Source of the DNA: Myxococcota bacterium
GTDB lineage: Bacteria > Myxococcota_A > Polyangia > Polyangiales > Polyangiaceae
NCBI GenBank assembly: GCA_963169915.1
Contig: CAUJEM010000035.1
Span: 1 to 64,000 of the forward strand
Length of the DNA stretch: 64,000 bases
Direction: 5' to 3'
Shown here: in pieces, positions 1-8,593 of the stretch
Position numbering within the stretch: position 1 is the stretch's first letter
Layout of the letters: the number at the start of each line of letters is the position of its first letter
Position numbers and translations under genes: made by a program
The notes under the pieces: model-generated
What the model was told of the DNA's origin: nothing
The model's input: only the letters and a program-made list of their open reading frames with translations
Databases searched by the model: none

Positions 1-497
1 TCGCGGGTGACGCGATCGCCGGTGGCCTCGAGCAGCCGCGCCACCACGTCCCCCACCACCGCGCCGCGCCCGTGGCTGATGACCAGCGGCCCCGTCGGGT
101 TGGCGCTGACGAATTCCACGTTGACGCGCTGCCCGCTCGCGGCCGGCGCCCGACCGTAGTCGCTCCCCGCCTCGGCGATCTCGCCCAGCACCCGCGCGTA
201 GGCGAGCTCGCTCAGCTGGAAATTCAGGAAGCCGGGGCCCGCGATCTCGATCGAGGCGACCTCCGGGCTCGCCTCGAGCGCCGCGGCCAAGCGAGCCGCC
301 AGCTCCCGGGGCGGCAACTTCGCCGGCTTGGCGAGCACCAGCGCCACGTTGCTGGCGAGCGCGCCCGAGACGCCGCGCTTCGGCGGCTCCACCCCGAATT
401 TGAGCCCCTCGAGCGCGGCCGCGTCGAGGCGCCCCTCCGCGGCCCACGCCTGCAGGACACCCTCGATACGACCGCGTAGCTGTTCTTCTAGACCCAT
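1..497 (-). CDS. argS: Arginyl-tRNA synthetase, N-terminal part (runs off window)
   Basis: This is the 5' end of an arginyl-tRNA synthetase gene; the rest lies left of the window. Translating the minus strand from the ATG at 497 gives about 165 residues. The first ~90 form the additional N-terminal domain that contacts the tRNA D-loop. The catalytic class I region follows, with VEFVSANPTGPL and then HGRGAVVGD, the latter being the HIGH-type ATP-binding segment expected in ArgS. The enzyme charges tRNA-Arg in the cytoplasm. The gene is divergent from the lipoprotein gene at 642, with 144 bp between them. The family call is firm; length and C-terminus cannot be judged here. Confidence 0.93.
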   Translation of the reverse strand, partial: MGLEEQLRGRIEGVLQAWAAEGRLDAAALEGLKFGVEPPKRGVSGALASNVALVLAKPAKLPPRELAARLAAALEASPEVASIEIAGPGFLNFQLSELAYARVLGEIAEAGSDYGRAPAASGQRVNVEFVSANPTGPLVISHGRGAVVGDVVARLLEATGDRVTR

Positions 498-641
498 GAG
501 CGCCGATAGCCTGTGCTCTAGCGAAGCCGGAGGCGAGAGGCCCAATTTCTGTAAGTGCTCCGGCCCACGGGCCAGCGTGGGCCGTGAAGGAACCGAGCGG
601 GGCCGTGGCGGCCTGGTCGGGGCTGGCGTAGGGAGGGGCCC

Positions 642-1979
642 ATGCGCCTGGCCGTCCCCCTCCTGCTCGTCTCCTGCCTAGGCTGTAGCGACGAGGCGCT
701 CGAGCCCGGTCGCTTTCGGATCGTGCTCGGGGAGGACGCGGCCACCTGGACGGAGGCGCCGGCCGTCACGAGCGCGCGGTTCGACAAGCTCCTGGGCGAT
801 GGAACGCGGCGGACCTTGGCGGAGCCCACCCTCCCCGTGGAGAGCGTCGCGCTGGATCTGGGGGGCGCCGGCCGGTACGAGCTGAGCGGCCTCGACGCCG
901 AGGGACGGGTCCGGGTGCGCGGCCGCAGCTTGGGGCTGCTCCCCACCGGGCTGGCCGGGATGACGCTCCCGCTCTACGTGGCGCGCACGGGGCGCTTCGG
1001 CGTCGCGCCCGGGCGCCTCGGGGTCCCGCAGCAGAGCCGCCCCCTGGCCGCCGTCGTCGGCGGCCGGCTCGCCTACGTCGTCAGCTCCTCCACCACCAGC
1101 GAGACGGCGCCGGACGGCTACGACCTCGGCGGCTGGGCGCCGCTCACGAGCGCAGGGCGGCTCGCGTGTCCCTCCGCGCCCTGCTCCATCGAGAGCTTCG
1201 CCGTCTTCGACGACTGGATCGGCGTCGTCGTCGGGCCCGACTGGGCCTTCTACGTCGACCTCTACGCCGGCGGTGGGGCGGCGCTCGAGCCGCCCGAGGG
1301 GCTGGACGGCTTCCAGCGCGTCGCCGGGGGTACCGCCGTCACGACGCCGCAGGGAGCGCTCTACCTCGTCGGGGGGACGCGCCCCGCGGCGCCGACCAGC
1401 GCCGTCCTGAAGATCGACACCGACGGCGTCCTCTCTGCGCTATCCTTGACGGCGCCTCGCGCGGGCGCCGCGGCGCTCTGGGTCCCTGGCCGCGGCCTGG
1501 TCGTCGTGGGAGGCAGCGCGCTCGGCGCGGGCGCCGAGCTCTTGGCCGAGGACGCCACCAGCTTCGCGCCGCTGCCGTTCCCGCCCGACCCCACGCTCGG
1601 GGCCGCCCTCGCCGTCGTGGGGGACGGGGTGCTCGCGCGCTTGGGCGGGCTCGATCCGAACGGGGCGCCCGCCGCGAGCGTCCGGCTGCCCCTCGGCTGC
1701 GCCCGCTGTACCCTCGAGCCGGCGGGCCCCAGCGTGCCGCTGAGCGCCGCGAGCGCCTACCCCCTCGACGCCGGCCAGGTGCTGGTCGTCGGCGCCCGCG
1801 CAGACGACCAAGCGACGGGCGCCGTGCTGTACGACGCGGAGCAGCTCAGGCCCGCGCCCCTGCGCGAGCCACGCCTCGGCAGCACGTCCCTCCTGCTCCC
1901 GACGGGTCAGGTCGCCGTCCTGGGCGGCTCGACCCCGAGCGGGGAGCCGGCGCTCGCGGTCGAGCTGTTCACCCCCTGA
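642..1979 (+). CDS. Kelch-like propeller lipoprotein
   Basis: This is a predicted exported lipoprotein of 445 residues. The N-terminus has a short basic and hydrophobic signal ending in LVSCLGC, where either Cys12 or Cys15 could be the lipidated residue. The body contains repeated Gly-rich blades such as VVVGGSALG and, at the C-terminus, VAVLGGSTPSGEP, which resemble Kelch/galactose-oxidase beta-propeller repeats. No catalytic residues are recognisable, so a binding or structural role in the envelope is inferred. A GGGAGGGG-like purine run lies just upstream of the ATG. Its end overlaps by 11 bp the end of the convergent nucleotidyltransferase gene. Confidence 0.7.
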   Translation: MRLAVPLLLVSCLGCSDEALEPGRFRIVLGEDAATWTEAPAVTSARFDKLLGDGTRRTLAEPTLPVESVALDLGGAGRYELSGLDAEGRVRVRGRSLGLLPTGLAGMTLPLYVARTGRFGVAPGRLGVPQQSRPLAAVVGGRLAYVVSSSTTSETAPDGYDLGGWAPLTSAGRLACPSAPCSIESFAVFDDWIGVVVGPDWAFYVDLYAGGGAALEPPEGLDGFQRVAGGTAVTTPQGALYLVGGTRPAAPTSAVLKIDTDGVLSALSLTAPRAGAAALWVPGRGLVVVGGSALGAGAELLAEDATSFAPLPFPPDPTLGAALAVVGDGVLARLGGLDPNGAPAASVRLPLGCARCTLEPAGPSVPLSAASAYPLDAGQVLVVGARADDQATGAVLYDAEQLRPAPLREPRLGSTSLLLPTGQVAVLGGSTPSGEPALAVELFTP

Positions 1980-2853
1980 GCTCCTCGGGGACCGCGAGGA
2001 GCTGGGTCGGCGTCACGATGGCGCGGCGGAGCGGCGCCACGACCCGGGCACCAGGCCAGGCGACGACGTCGCGGAGCTCGCCGGCGCCGTGGACCTGGAC
2101 CCCCTCCCCCAAGAGCACCCGCGTCGCGGTCACCGCTCGGGGCAGCTCGACCCCCGGCGCGACGTAGCAGCTCGCGGCGCGCTCACGCAGCCAGGCGAGG
2201 TTCTGCTCGAGGTAGGCGGCGGGCACGCCGAGATCCGCCCAGGCCCCCGCCCACGGCAAGGCCTTCACGGGTCGCCCCGCCCTCAGCCTGGGCAAGAAGA
2301 AGTCTCCGACGAGACAGCCCCGGGCTGGCAGCTCGTCGAGCGCCGCCCCGTCGAGCCCCACGAGCCCCACGTAGTCGCCGCCGCTCGCCTCCACCCCGAA
2401 GCGCTCCGCCCGGAGCCGCACGACGAGCCCCTCGGCGCTCAGCCCGACCGTCCCCTGACCGCGCGGGCGCGGCGCGACCAAGAGGCAGATCCCCGCGTCG
2501 TGCCCGGCCTCGAGCAGCGCGCGCAGCGGCGCGCCCGGCACGTGGAGGTCGCCGTTCCACACCACGCAGGGCGGCGTCAGCCTGGCGCGAGCCTGCGCGA
2601 CGCCGCCGGCGGTCCCGAGCAGCTCCGACTCCACGGACACCTCGACCCCCTCGCGCTGACCCCAAGCGAGGATCTGCTCCGGCAGGTGGAACGCGTTGAC
2701 GACGAGGCGCTCCAGGCCCGCCGCGCGCGCGGTGGCCACCGCGTGACCCAGCAGCGGGCGGTCGCCGAGCATCACGAGCGGCTTGGGCCGCTCCAGCGTG
2801 AGCGGCCGGAGCCGCGTCCCGAGGCCCGCCGCCAGCAGCATCAACGAGGTCAC
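1969..2853 (-). CDS. Sugar-1-phosphate nucleotidyltransferase
   Basis: This 294-residue protein begins with LLAAGLGTRLRPLT and then KPLVMLG, the nucleotide-binding signature of NDP-sugar pyrophosphorylases. A GTAGG element and WNGDLH, with the metal-binding Asp, follow at about residues 80-100. The last ~60 residues (ATRVLLGEGVQVHGAG and on) resemble the start of a left-handed beta-helix. The fold is that of MurU and mannose-1-phosphate guanylyltransferases, but sugar and nucleotide cannot be told from sequence alone. The start at 2853 is GTG; an ATG at 2841 would remove four residues. No sugar-pathway partner is adjacent. Two other MobA-like transferases occur at 31.6-34.8 kb but are of different subfamilies. 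Confidence 0.82.
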   Translation of the reverse strand: MTSLMLLAAGLGTRLRPLTLERPKPLVMLGDRPLLGHAVATARAAGLERLVVNAFHLPEQILAWGQREGVEVSVESELLGTAGGVAQARARLTPPCVVWNGDLHVPGAPLRALLEAGHDAGICLLVAPRPRGQGTVGLSAEGLVVRLRAERFGVEASGGDYVGLVGLDGAALDELPARGCLVGDFFLPRLRAGRPVKALPWAGAWADLGVPAAYLEQNLAWLRERAASCYVAPGVELPRAVTATRVLLGEGVQVHGAGELRDVVAWPGARVVAPLRRAIVTPTQLLAVPEELRG

Positions 2854-2949
2854 GCGCCCGTAGCTAGCAGCTCACCCGAGCGGGGGCACGGCCCCAGCTT
2901 ACTTGCCACGCCCAGGCGTGGCATGACACCTAGCCTGGTGCCTTCCACC

Positions 2950-3558
2950 ATGACCCCGCTGCGCGCCCTGTGCTTGGTCTTCACCGCGTCCCTCCCCGTC
3001 TGGGTGGCCGCGGGCTGCGCCGCACCCGAGGCCGTCGGCGTCGACGCTTGCCGCGCGATCGAGGCGGCGCGCTGCAGCGCCGCGGCTGCCTGCGGCCCCG
3101 ACAGCCCCATCCACGTCGACGACGTGGCGGCGTGTCAGCGCTTCTACGAGGGCCAGTGCCTCCATGGCTTGGGGGTCTCCAAGGCGCCGAGCCGCTCCAA
3201 GCTGCGCGCGTGCGTCCAGACGCTCGAGGCCGCGGCGCGCTGCGTGCGTGCCGCGACGGACGCAGAAGACGTCGCCTTGGTGGACTGCCCCACCTTCGAG
3301 CCCTCGCTCGGCCGCACGCGGCTCGTGACGGCCTGCGCCGTCATCGCTCAACCCGAGCAGGTGGAGCCCTGCGCGTTCCTGACCAGCGACGGGATGGAGC
3401 CGCTCCCCGACGCCGGGGTGAGCGGCGCTGCCGGCGCGAGCGGCGCTGCCGGGGCGAGCGGCGCTGCCGGCGCGAGCGGGGCCGCCGGCACGGGTGGCCA
3501 CGCCGGCGCGAGCGGCGCTGCCGGCGCGGGCGCGAGCGGGGGCTCCGACGCCGGCTGA
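2950..3558 (+). CDS. Small lipoprotein with GAAGAS-repeat tail
   Basis: I do not recognise a family. The ATG at 2950 gives a 202-residue protein with a clear lipoprotein signal ending in VAAGC. An upstream in-frame ATG at 2923 would put non-signal residues ahead of it. The central ~110 residues hold about nine cysteines, suggesting a disulfide-bonded domain outside the cytoplasm. The C-terminal ~45 residues are almost only Gly, Ala and Ser in hexamers of the type GAAGAS, encoded by an 18-bp tandem repeat. In other lipoproteins of this window a similar Gly-rich segment follows the lipidated Cys; here it is at the opposite end. Function unknown. Confidence 0.72.
   Translation: MTPLRALCLVFTASLPVWVAAGCAAPEAVGVDACRAIEAARCSAAAACGPDSPIHVDDVAACQRFYEGQCLHGLGVSKAPSRSKLRACVQTLEAAARCVRAATDAEDVALVDCPTFEPSLGRTRLVTACAVIAQPEQVEPCAFLTSDGMEPLPDAGVSGAAGASGAAGASGAAGASGAAGTGGHAGASGAAGAGASGGSDAG
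3415..3555 (+). repeat. 18-bp coding tandem repeat (GAAGAS)
   Basis: The unit GGCGCTGCCGGCGCGAGC recurs about six times with small changes inside the 3' end of the lipoprotein gene. It stays in frame and encodes Gly-Ala-Ala-Gly-Ala-Ser hexamers. An 18-bp unit keeps the frame when copy number changes, so length variation between strains is expected. Confidence 0.85.
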
Positions 3559-3627
3559 GCGGCCCGGGCGCCTGGAGCCCTTGACGCCGGCTTGAGGAGA
3601 CCCCGGCTCTGCACTAAAGACGCCGCC

Positions 3628-4179
3628 GTGTCCCGCTGGCTCTGGCTCCTCTCCACGCTGCTGCTCTCGAGCGCCTGTGGAGACGCTCGGCTGTCCGAGG
3701 GGGGCACCCCGCTGCCCACGCTCGTCGCCGTGGATCCGGTGGACTTCCTGGAGCGTGACGGCTGCGCGGCGGGTGAGGGCGCCCCGCGCAGCTACGTCGC
3801 CACCTTGACGGAGCTCACCGCAGCCGCCGACGCTGGAGCGCAGCCCCCAGCGCAGGAGCAGCGCCTGCTCAGCTCCGGCCCCATCGACTGTCATCGGGGC
3901 GTCGGCTTCTCCTTCGTCACGCCCTACGCCCGCTACGTCGCGGAGATCCAAACCTATGATCGAGCCCCCACGGAGCTGAGGCCCGAGCAGGCGGGCGGCG
4001 CCAGCATGCTGGACCTGGCGGGGGAGCGCGTCGCGCCCCTGCAGGTGATCGACTGTGGCCGCGTCGGCGCTACGCCCTCGAGCGACGGAGGCGGCGTGGA
4101 GGACGGCGTCTACGCGCGGCCCACCGCGACCGTCTTCGTGCGGCCCTGCGCACCCCGGCCCGCCGCGAGCGCCCCCTGA
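3628..4179 (+). CDS. Hypothetical lipoprotein
   Basis: This is a 183-residue protein of no family I recognise. The GTG at 3628 was chosen because it begins a compact signal peptide (SRWLWLLSTLLL) ending in the lipobox LSSAC; an upstream TTG at 3592 would add a charged stretch in front. The mature part has scattered Cys (in GCAAGEG, IDCHRG, IDCGR, RPCAP) that could form two disulfides. It follows the repeat-tail lipoprotein by about 70 bp and precedes the rhomboid-like gene by 35 bp on the same strand, so the three may be co-transcribed. Role unknown. Confidence 0.65.
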   Translation: MSRWLWLLSTLLLSSACGDARLSEGGTPLPTLVAVDPVDFLERDGCAAGEGAPRSYVATLTELTAAADAGAQPPAQEQRLLSSGPIDCHRGVGFSFVTPYARYVAEIQTYDRAPTELRPEQAGGASMLDLAGERVAPLQVIDCGRVGATPSSDGGGVEDGVYARPTATVFVRPCAPRPAASAP

Positions 4180-4214
4180 GGGCCGGCGCCCTCGAGCCAT
4201 CGACCCGAGGCGCC

Positions 4215-5024
4215 ATGCCCCCGACCCCCACGCTCAGCAGCTTCGGCTTCCCCAAGCCGGGGCCAGGCCTGCGCGCGGTGCTGCTGGGGTTGTTCTCGGT
4301 GTGGCTGACGCTCGCGCTCGCCATCAACTTCGGCGGCGCGGATCCTGCGCTGTTCTTCGCGCTCACCGGCAACGTGGACGACATCCTCCACGGGCAGCTC
4401 TGGCGGCTGCTCACGGCGCCGCTCGTCCACGTCCCGACCGGCTCGCTGCGGCACATCCTGGGCGCGCTGCTCGGCCTCTACTTCCTCTCTCCGTCGCTCG
4501 AGCAGAGCTGGGGCACGCGACGCTTCCTCGGCTTTCTCGGGCTGAGCGCGCTCAGCGCCTACCTCGTGCAGCTCCTGTTCGTGCTGGCCTGGCCCAGCCT
4601 GGGGCAGCGGCTCGTGCCGGCGCACTGGTTCGGCGCGATGCCCGTCGTCTCCGCCATCAGCATCGCCTGGGCGCTGCACTTCAAGGCAAGAACGCTCCAC
4701 CTCATGATGGTGTTGCCCATCACGGGCAAGACGCTGCTCTGGCTCACCGTAGGCTTCAACCTGCTCGCCGTGATCGCCCTGGAAGACGCGCCTCATGGTC
4801 GGCTCGCGCCCTTCGGCGCCATGCTCGCGGGCTGGCTGCTGGGCGGAGGGACGCCCTCGCCGCTGCGCCGGTGGTGGCTACAGCGTAAGCTGCGCCGCCT
4901 CGACGCCCAAGCCCGGCGCGAGGCGCAGGAGCGCCGGCGCGCCGCCTCACTCCTGCGCGTGGTGCAGGGCGGGAAGGCGCCGCCGCGCAGCGACGACGAG
5001 GAGCCCGGCCCTTGGCTCAACTGA
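4215..5024 (+). CDS. Rhomboid-fold membrane protein, probably not a protease
   Basis: This 269-residue polytopic protein has about six hydrophobic segments and the rhomboid pattern in its first half, including LVHVPTGSLRHILGALLGLYF and then LEQSWGTRRFLGFLGLSAL, like the HxxxN and GxxxxE region of rhomboids. The catalytic elements are missing. Where active enzymes have GxSG, this one has WFGAMPVVSA (about residues 138-147). Where the catalytic His is expected, in the last helix, it has APFGAMLAGWLLGG. It is therefore better read as a pseudoprotease related to iRhom/Derlin/TMEM115-type rhomboid-like proteins. The basic cytoplasmic tail of ~60 residues is rich in Arg. Substrate or client unknown. 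Confidence 0.75.
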   Translation: MPPTPTLSSFGFPKPGPGLRAVLLGLFSVWLTLALAINFGGADPALFFALTGNVDDILHGQLWRLLTAPLVHVPTGSLRHILGALLGLYFLSPSLEQSWGTRRFLGFLGLSALSAYLVQLLFVLAWPSLGQRLVPAHWFGAMPVVSAISIAWALHFKARTLHLMMVLPITGKTLLWLTVGFNLLAVIALEDAPHGRLAPFGAMLAGWLLGGGTPSPLRRWWLQRKLRRLDAQARREAQERRRAASLLRVVQGGKAPPRSDDEEPGPWLN

Positions 5025-5160
5025 GGGCGCTCGCCGGCGCCTCCCCTCCGTAGCGCGCCCCACCGCCCAGATCCCACCCGACCCGAGCGGGCACCCGAGC
5101 GCCCGCACCCCCTGGCCGCTCTCGACGGCCCGCAGCCGGAGGCGTAGCGTCCGGGCCGCG

Positions 5161-6096
5161 ATGACCGCTCCCTCCATGGCGCACCTCACCTCCATCCGAG
5201 AGCTGTCACGCGAGGGCGCCCTCGCGCTGCTCGAGGACGCCGGAGCCCTGCTGGACGCCGCCGAGCGCCGCGAGCCCCTCCCCGCCGCGCTGGCCGGCAA
5301 GACGGTCGTCAACCTGTTCTACGAGGCCTCCACGCGCACGCGCTCGTCCTTCGAGCTCGCCGCGCGGCGCCTCGGCGCTACCGTCCTCAACCTCAGCGCC
5401 GCGACCTCCAGCGCCACCAAGGGCGAGACCCTGGCCGACACCGTCGCCAACCTCGAGGCGATGCACGCAGACATCGTCGTGCTCCGACACCCCGCCTCGG
5501 GCGCCGCGCACCACCTGGCCACGCACCCCAGGCTGCGCGCCGCCGTCGTCAACGCGGGGGACGGCATGCACGAGCACCCGAGCCAAGCGCTGCTCGACGC
5601 CCTCACCCTCCGCCGCGCCAAGGGGCGCCTCGAAGGCCTCAAGGTGGCCATCTGTGGCGACATCGCCCACAGCCGCGTCGCGCGCTCGAACGCGCTGCTG
5701 CTGCCCATGCTCGGGGCGGAGGTGCGGCTCGCGGGGCCACGCACCCTGCTCCCTCGCCCGCTGGACGCCCTCGGCTGCCCCACCTTCGATCGCCTGGAGC
5801 CCGCGCTCGAGGGCGCCGACGTGATCATGATGCTGCGCATCCAGCAGGAGCGCATCAGCGGCGCCGTCTTCAGCACGCTGCGCGAGTACGCCCGGACCTT
5901 CGGCCTCGACGACTCGCGCCTGCGGCTGGCCCAGCCGGACGCCCTCGTGATGCACCCCGGGCCCATCAACCGCGGGGTGGAGCTGACCTCCGCCCTCGCC
6001 GACGGCCCACGCAGCGTCGTCTTGCAGCAGGTGAGCAGCGGCGTCGCCGTCCGGATGGCGATCTTGCGCGCCTGCGCCGCGCGCCTGGACGGCTAG
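5161..6096 (+). CDS. pyrB: Aspartate carbamoyltransferase catalytic subunit
   Basis: This enzyme joins carbamoyl phosphate and aspartate in the first committed step of pyrimidine synthesis. The 311-residue protein carries the carbamoyl-phosphate site STRTR at residues 57-61, followed by SSFELAARRLGA, the HPSQALLDALTL segment that closes the site, and MHPGPINRGVEL near the C-terminus, all diagnostic of ATCase rather than ornithine carbamoyltransferase. The ATG at 5161 is used; a second ATG at 5176 is possible. There is no pyrI or pyrC beside it, so it appears to stand alone. It is convergent with the barrel protein gene at 6141. Confidence 0.96.
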   Translation: MTAPSMAHLTSIRELSREGALALLEDAGALLDAAERREPLPAALAGKTVVNLFYEASTRTRSSFELAARRLGATVLNLSAATSSATKGETLADTVANLEAMHADIVVLRHPASGAAHHLATHPRLRAAVVNAGDGMHEHPSQALLDALTLRRAKGRLEGLKVAICGDIAHSRVARSNALLLPMLGAEVRLAGPRTLLPRPLDALGCPTFDRLEPALEGADVIMMLRIQQERISGAVFSTLREYARTFGLDDSRLRLAQPDALVMHPGPINRGVELTSALADGPRSVVLQQVSSGVAVRMAILRACAARLDG

Positions 6097-6140
6097 CCGC
6101 GGCCGCTGCGCGCGTCGCGACCGCTCCCGCCCCGATCGCT

Positions 6141-7610
6141 TCAGTAGAGCCGCGTCGCCGCAGGGCGCGCGGGGGCGCCCTTGCCCATGATGACGACCGC
6201 GTCCTTGCGCGGTGGACCCACCATGCGCTCGTAGATGGCGTCGATGGACACCGTGATGTCGGCGGTAAACGCGGCGTCGGGCGAATAGAAGACGTTACGG
6301 CGGCGGCCATCGGGGCGCAGCGTCAGATCATTGTTCTCGTAGCCCACGCCGATCCCGAACTCCGCCGTGGGGAAGTACTGCGCGCCGATGTTGAAGCCCG
6401 CCATCCGGCGCGTCTTGGTCGCCTCGGAGTCCACGGGGAGATCCACGCACCCGGTGGTGATGGTCACGTCGCAGCCGCTGTCGGTGACGTCCGGGAGGAA
6501 CTGGACGGCGTAGCTGAAGCCCCCGGTGAGGGCGAGCGAGGAGGTGCCGAAGCTCTCCTCCAGCAGCAGGGAGGTCCCGAGGCGCAAGGTGTTGTCGCCG
6601 ATGCGCCGGCCCGAGAGCTGATCGGAGATGAAGCTGGCGCCGGTGTCGGTCTGACGAATGCGCTCGAAGCTCGCGTTGGTGGGGGTCAAGCTGCGCCCGA
6701 AGCGGTGATCCCAGCGGGCGCTGAGGGCGAGCGCGCCGCTCTTCAGGTGCTCCGAGCCGTCGCCCAAGATGGGGAAGCTCGCCAGCGCGAGCAGCCGCGG
6801 CGAGGTGGTGACGTAGTCACCGCGCCGGCGTGAGGGCAGGGAGGTGGGGAGGATCGCCGTGAAATTCGGCGTGATCCCGAAGCCCCAGTGGTTGTCGCCC
6901 TTGGCGAGCGGGATGAAGCCCGTGGCGATGGTCAGCGGAAGATCGCGGAGCCGCGGCTCACGCTGGGTGGTCGTGACGTCGCTGTTGGTGAGCTCCACGT
7001 CGAAGCCCACGGAGGTGCCGAGGCGCAGCTTGAACCCCGGGTCGTCGACCACGAAGTAGTTGAGGCTCATCGCGTAGCCCTGGGTGTAGACCTCGTGGCT
7101 GCTGCTCTGGTTGTCACGCCCGACGCCCGCCAGCGTGGTGGTGAGGCCGTGCGACCAGTTGAAGGCGGTCCCGCGCCAGCGCACGTACGCCGGCTTCTTC
7201 CCCGAAGGATCGGCGTCCGGGCCGTTCGCGCCCCGATCGGTCGTCGGATCCGCCGTAGCCGCCGCGGGCGCGGGCGTCGCCTCGGGCGGCACGCTCGCGG
7301 CCGCGTCGACCGTGGGTCCAGCGGCGGCAGCGGCGGCAGCCTCGGCCTGCCTCGCCTCCTCGGCCTTCTTCTGCTCCTCCGCCTGCTTCGCCTCCTCGGC
7401 CTTCTTCTGCTCCTCCGCCTTCTTCTGCTCCTCCTCGGCGCTCGGCGCTGCTGGCGGAGTCCCCTCGGGAGGCGCAGCGGGGGCCTCGGCGTCGCCCGGA
7501 GCCGGCGGCGCTGCCTCGGGCGGCGGCGCGTCCTGCGCGAGCCCGACGGAAGCGCCGAGCCCCTGCCCCATCACCACTACCGCGATAGCGAACCAATGAC
7601 CGTGACGCAT
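6141..7610 (-). CDS. Outer-membrane barrel-like protein with Ala/Glu/Lys-rich linker
   Basis: The ATG at 7610 starts a 489-residue protein with a signal peptide (FAIAVVVMGQGLGASVGLAQ, cleavage after AQ). Residues ~25-130 are low-complexity Pro/Ala, then a predicted alpha-helical stretch of repeats such as EEQKKAEEQKKAEEAKQAEE, similar in composition to the periplasmic helix of TolA, then more Pro/Ala. The C-terminal ~350 residues alternate polar and hydrophobic positions with many aromatic residues (for example NHWGFGITPNFTAILP, FNIGAQYFPTAEFGIGVGY), which fits a beta-barrel. A good promoter lies at 7704-7732. A 60-nt longer ORF from 7670 is possible. A surface or transport role is inferred only from the fold. 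Confidence 0.7.
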   Translation of the reverse strand: MRHGHWFAIAVVVMGQGLGASVGLAQDAPPPEAAPPAPGDAEAPAAPPEGTPPAAPSAEEEQKKAEEQKKAEEAKQAEEQKKAEEARQAEAAAAAAAGPTVDAAASVPPEATPAPAAATADPTTDRGANGPDADPSGKKPAYVRWRGTAFNWSHGLTTTLAGVGRDNQSSSHEVYTQGYAMSLNYFVVDDPGFKLRLGTSVGFDVELTNSDVTTTQREPRLRDLPLTIATGFIPLAKGDNHWGFGITPNFTAILPTSLPSRRRGDYVTTSPRLLALASFPILGDGSEHLKSGALALSARWDHRFGRSLTPTNASFERIRQTDTGASFISDQLSGRRIGDNTLRLGTSLLLEESFGTSSLALTGGFSYAVQFLPDVTDSGCDVTITTGCVDLPVDSEATKTRRMAGFNIGAQYFPTAEFGIGVGYENNDLTLRPDGRRRNVFYSPDAAFTADITVSIDAIYERMVGPPRKDAVVIMGKGAPARPAATRLY

Positions 7611-7703
7611 CCGAGGTCTCCCGACTGAGCGCAGTGATTCAAGCCAGACCGAAGGCGCTTGCGCAGGCATGCAATTCCGCCGCCATGGTAATCGCCGGGC
7701 CCG

Positions 7704-7732
7704 TCATACGGTAAGCATGGCACGCTTGTCAA
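7704..7732 (-). promoter_or_regulatory. Vegetative-type promoter for the 7610 gene
   Basis: On the minus strand TTGACA (7732-7727) is followed after exactly 17 bp by GTATGA (7709-7704). The -35 is a perfect match to the sigma-70 consensus. Transcription would begin near 7697, leaving an ~87-nt leader before the ATG at 7610. It is one of the clearest promoters in the window. Confidence 0.6.
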
Positions 7733-7758
7733 CGCGGGCCACGCCGGCCCCTGCGCCC

Positions 7759-8592
7759 TCAGGGCCGGAGCTCGATCAGCTCGACCTCCGGGAGCGGCTC
7801 CGTCAGAAACCTCCCGGCCTGCTCCGCGAAGCTCGTGGGGCGGTCGGTGACGAGCAGCTCCAGCCGCCCGAGCGCGCCACCTGCCCGTTGGCCGATGATG
7901 CCCTCCCTCATCCAGGCCTCCACCAAGGTCACCGTCGCCTCCGCGCTGTCGACGACCGGGAGCGGAGCGCCGCGAAGCTCGGTGGCCACCTCCGCGATGA
8001 GGCCGTGCAGCAGCGGGTAGTGGGTACAGCCCAGCACCAAGGCGCCCACCCCGGCCGCCACCAGGGGCTCCAAGTAGCGCCGCACGGCGAGCCTGGGCAC
8101 GTCCCCCTCGAGCCAGCCCTCCTCCACCAGCGGCACGAGCAGCGGCGCCGCCTGGCCGATCACCTCGATCCGAGTGGAGAGCTGCGCGACGGCGCGGGGG
8201 TAGGCGTTGGAGGCGATGGTGCCGAGCGTCCCGAGCACGCCCACGCGCTGGGCGCCGTGCTGCTCTGCCACGCGCACCACGGCCGTGGCGCCCGGGACGA
8301 TGACGCCCATCACGGGGAGATCCAGCTCCGCCCGGAGGCGCTCCACCGCGACGGCGCTGACCGTGTTGCACGCGATGACCAAGGCCTTGACCCCACGCTG
8401 GGTGAGCTCCGCGGCGCAGGAGCGCGCGTAGCGCAAGATGGTCTCCGCCGAGCGCGTGCCGTAGGGCACCCGCGCCGTGTCTCCCAGGTACACGATGTGC
8501 TCTCCCGGTAAGCTCCGCCGCAGCGCACGCACCACCGTGAGCCCACCGAGCCCGGAGTCGAAGACGCCGAGCGGCGCCCCAGCGCTCACCAT
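7759..8592 (-). CDS. murI: Glutamate racemase
   Basis: This enzyme interconverts L- and D-glutamate, supplying D-Glu for peptidoglycan. The 277-residue protein has the N-terminal FDSGLGGLTVVRAL with the conserved Asp and Ser, the first catalytic cysteine in VIACNTVSA and the second in LGCTHYPLL. The ATG at 8592 lies 1 nt after the stop codon of hom, so translation is probably coupled to it. The pairing of hom and murI is not a pathway pairing but both belong to amino-acid supply for growth. Length is normal for the family. Confidence 0.95.
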   Translation of the reverse strand: MVSAGAPLGVFDSGLGGLTVVRALRRSLPGEHIVYLGDTARVPYGTRSAETILRYARSCAAELTQRGVKALVIACNTVSAVAVERLRAELDLPVMGVIVPGATAVVRVAEQHGAQRVGVLGTLGTIASNAYPRAVAQLSTRIEVIGQAAPLLVPLVEEGWLEGDVPRLAVRRYLEPLVAAGVGALVLGCTHYPLLHGLIAEVATELRGAPLPVVDSAEATVTLVEAWMREGIIGQRAGGALGRLELLVTDRPTSFAEQAGRFLTEPLPEVELIELRP

Positions 8593-8593
8593 C

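Noticed and set aside
3415-3555. CRISPR-like or satellite array.
   Set aside because: The 18-bp units are contiguous, without spacers, and stay in frame inside a lipoprotein gene.
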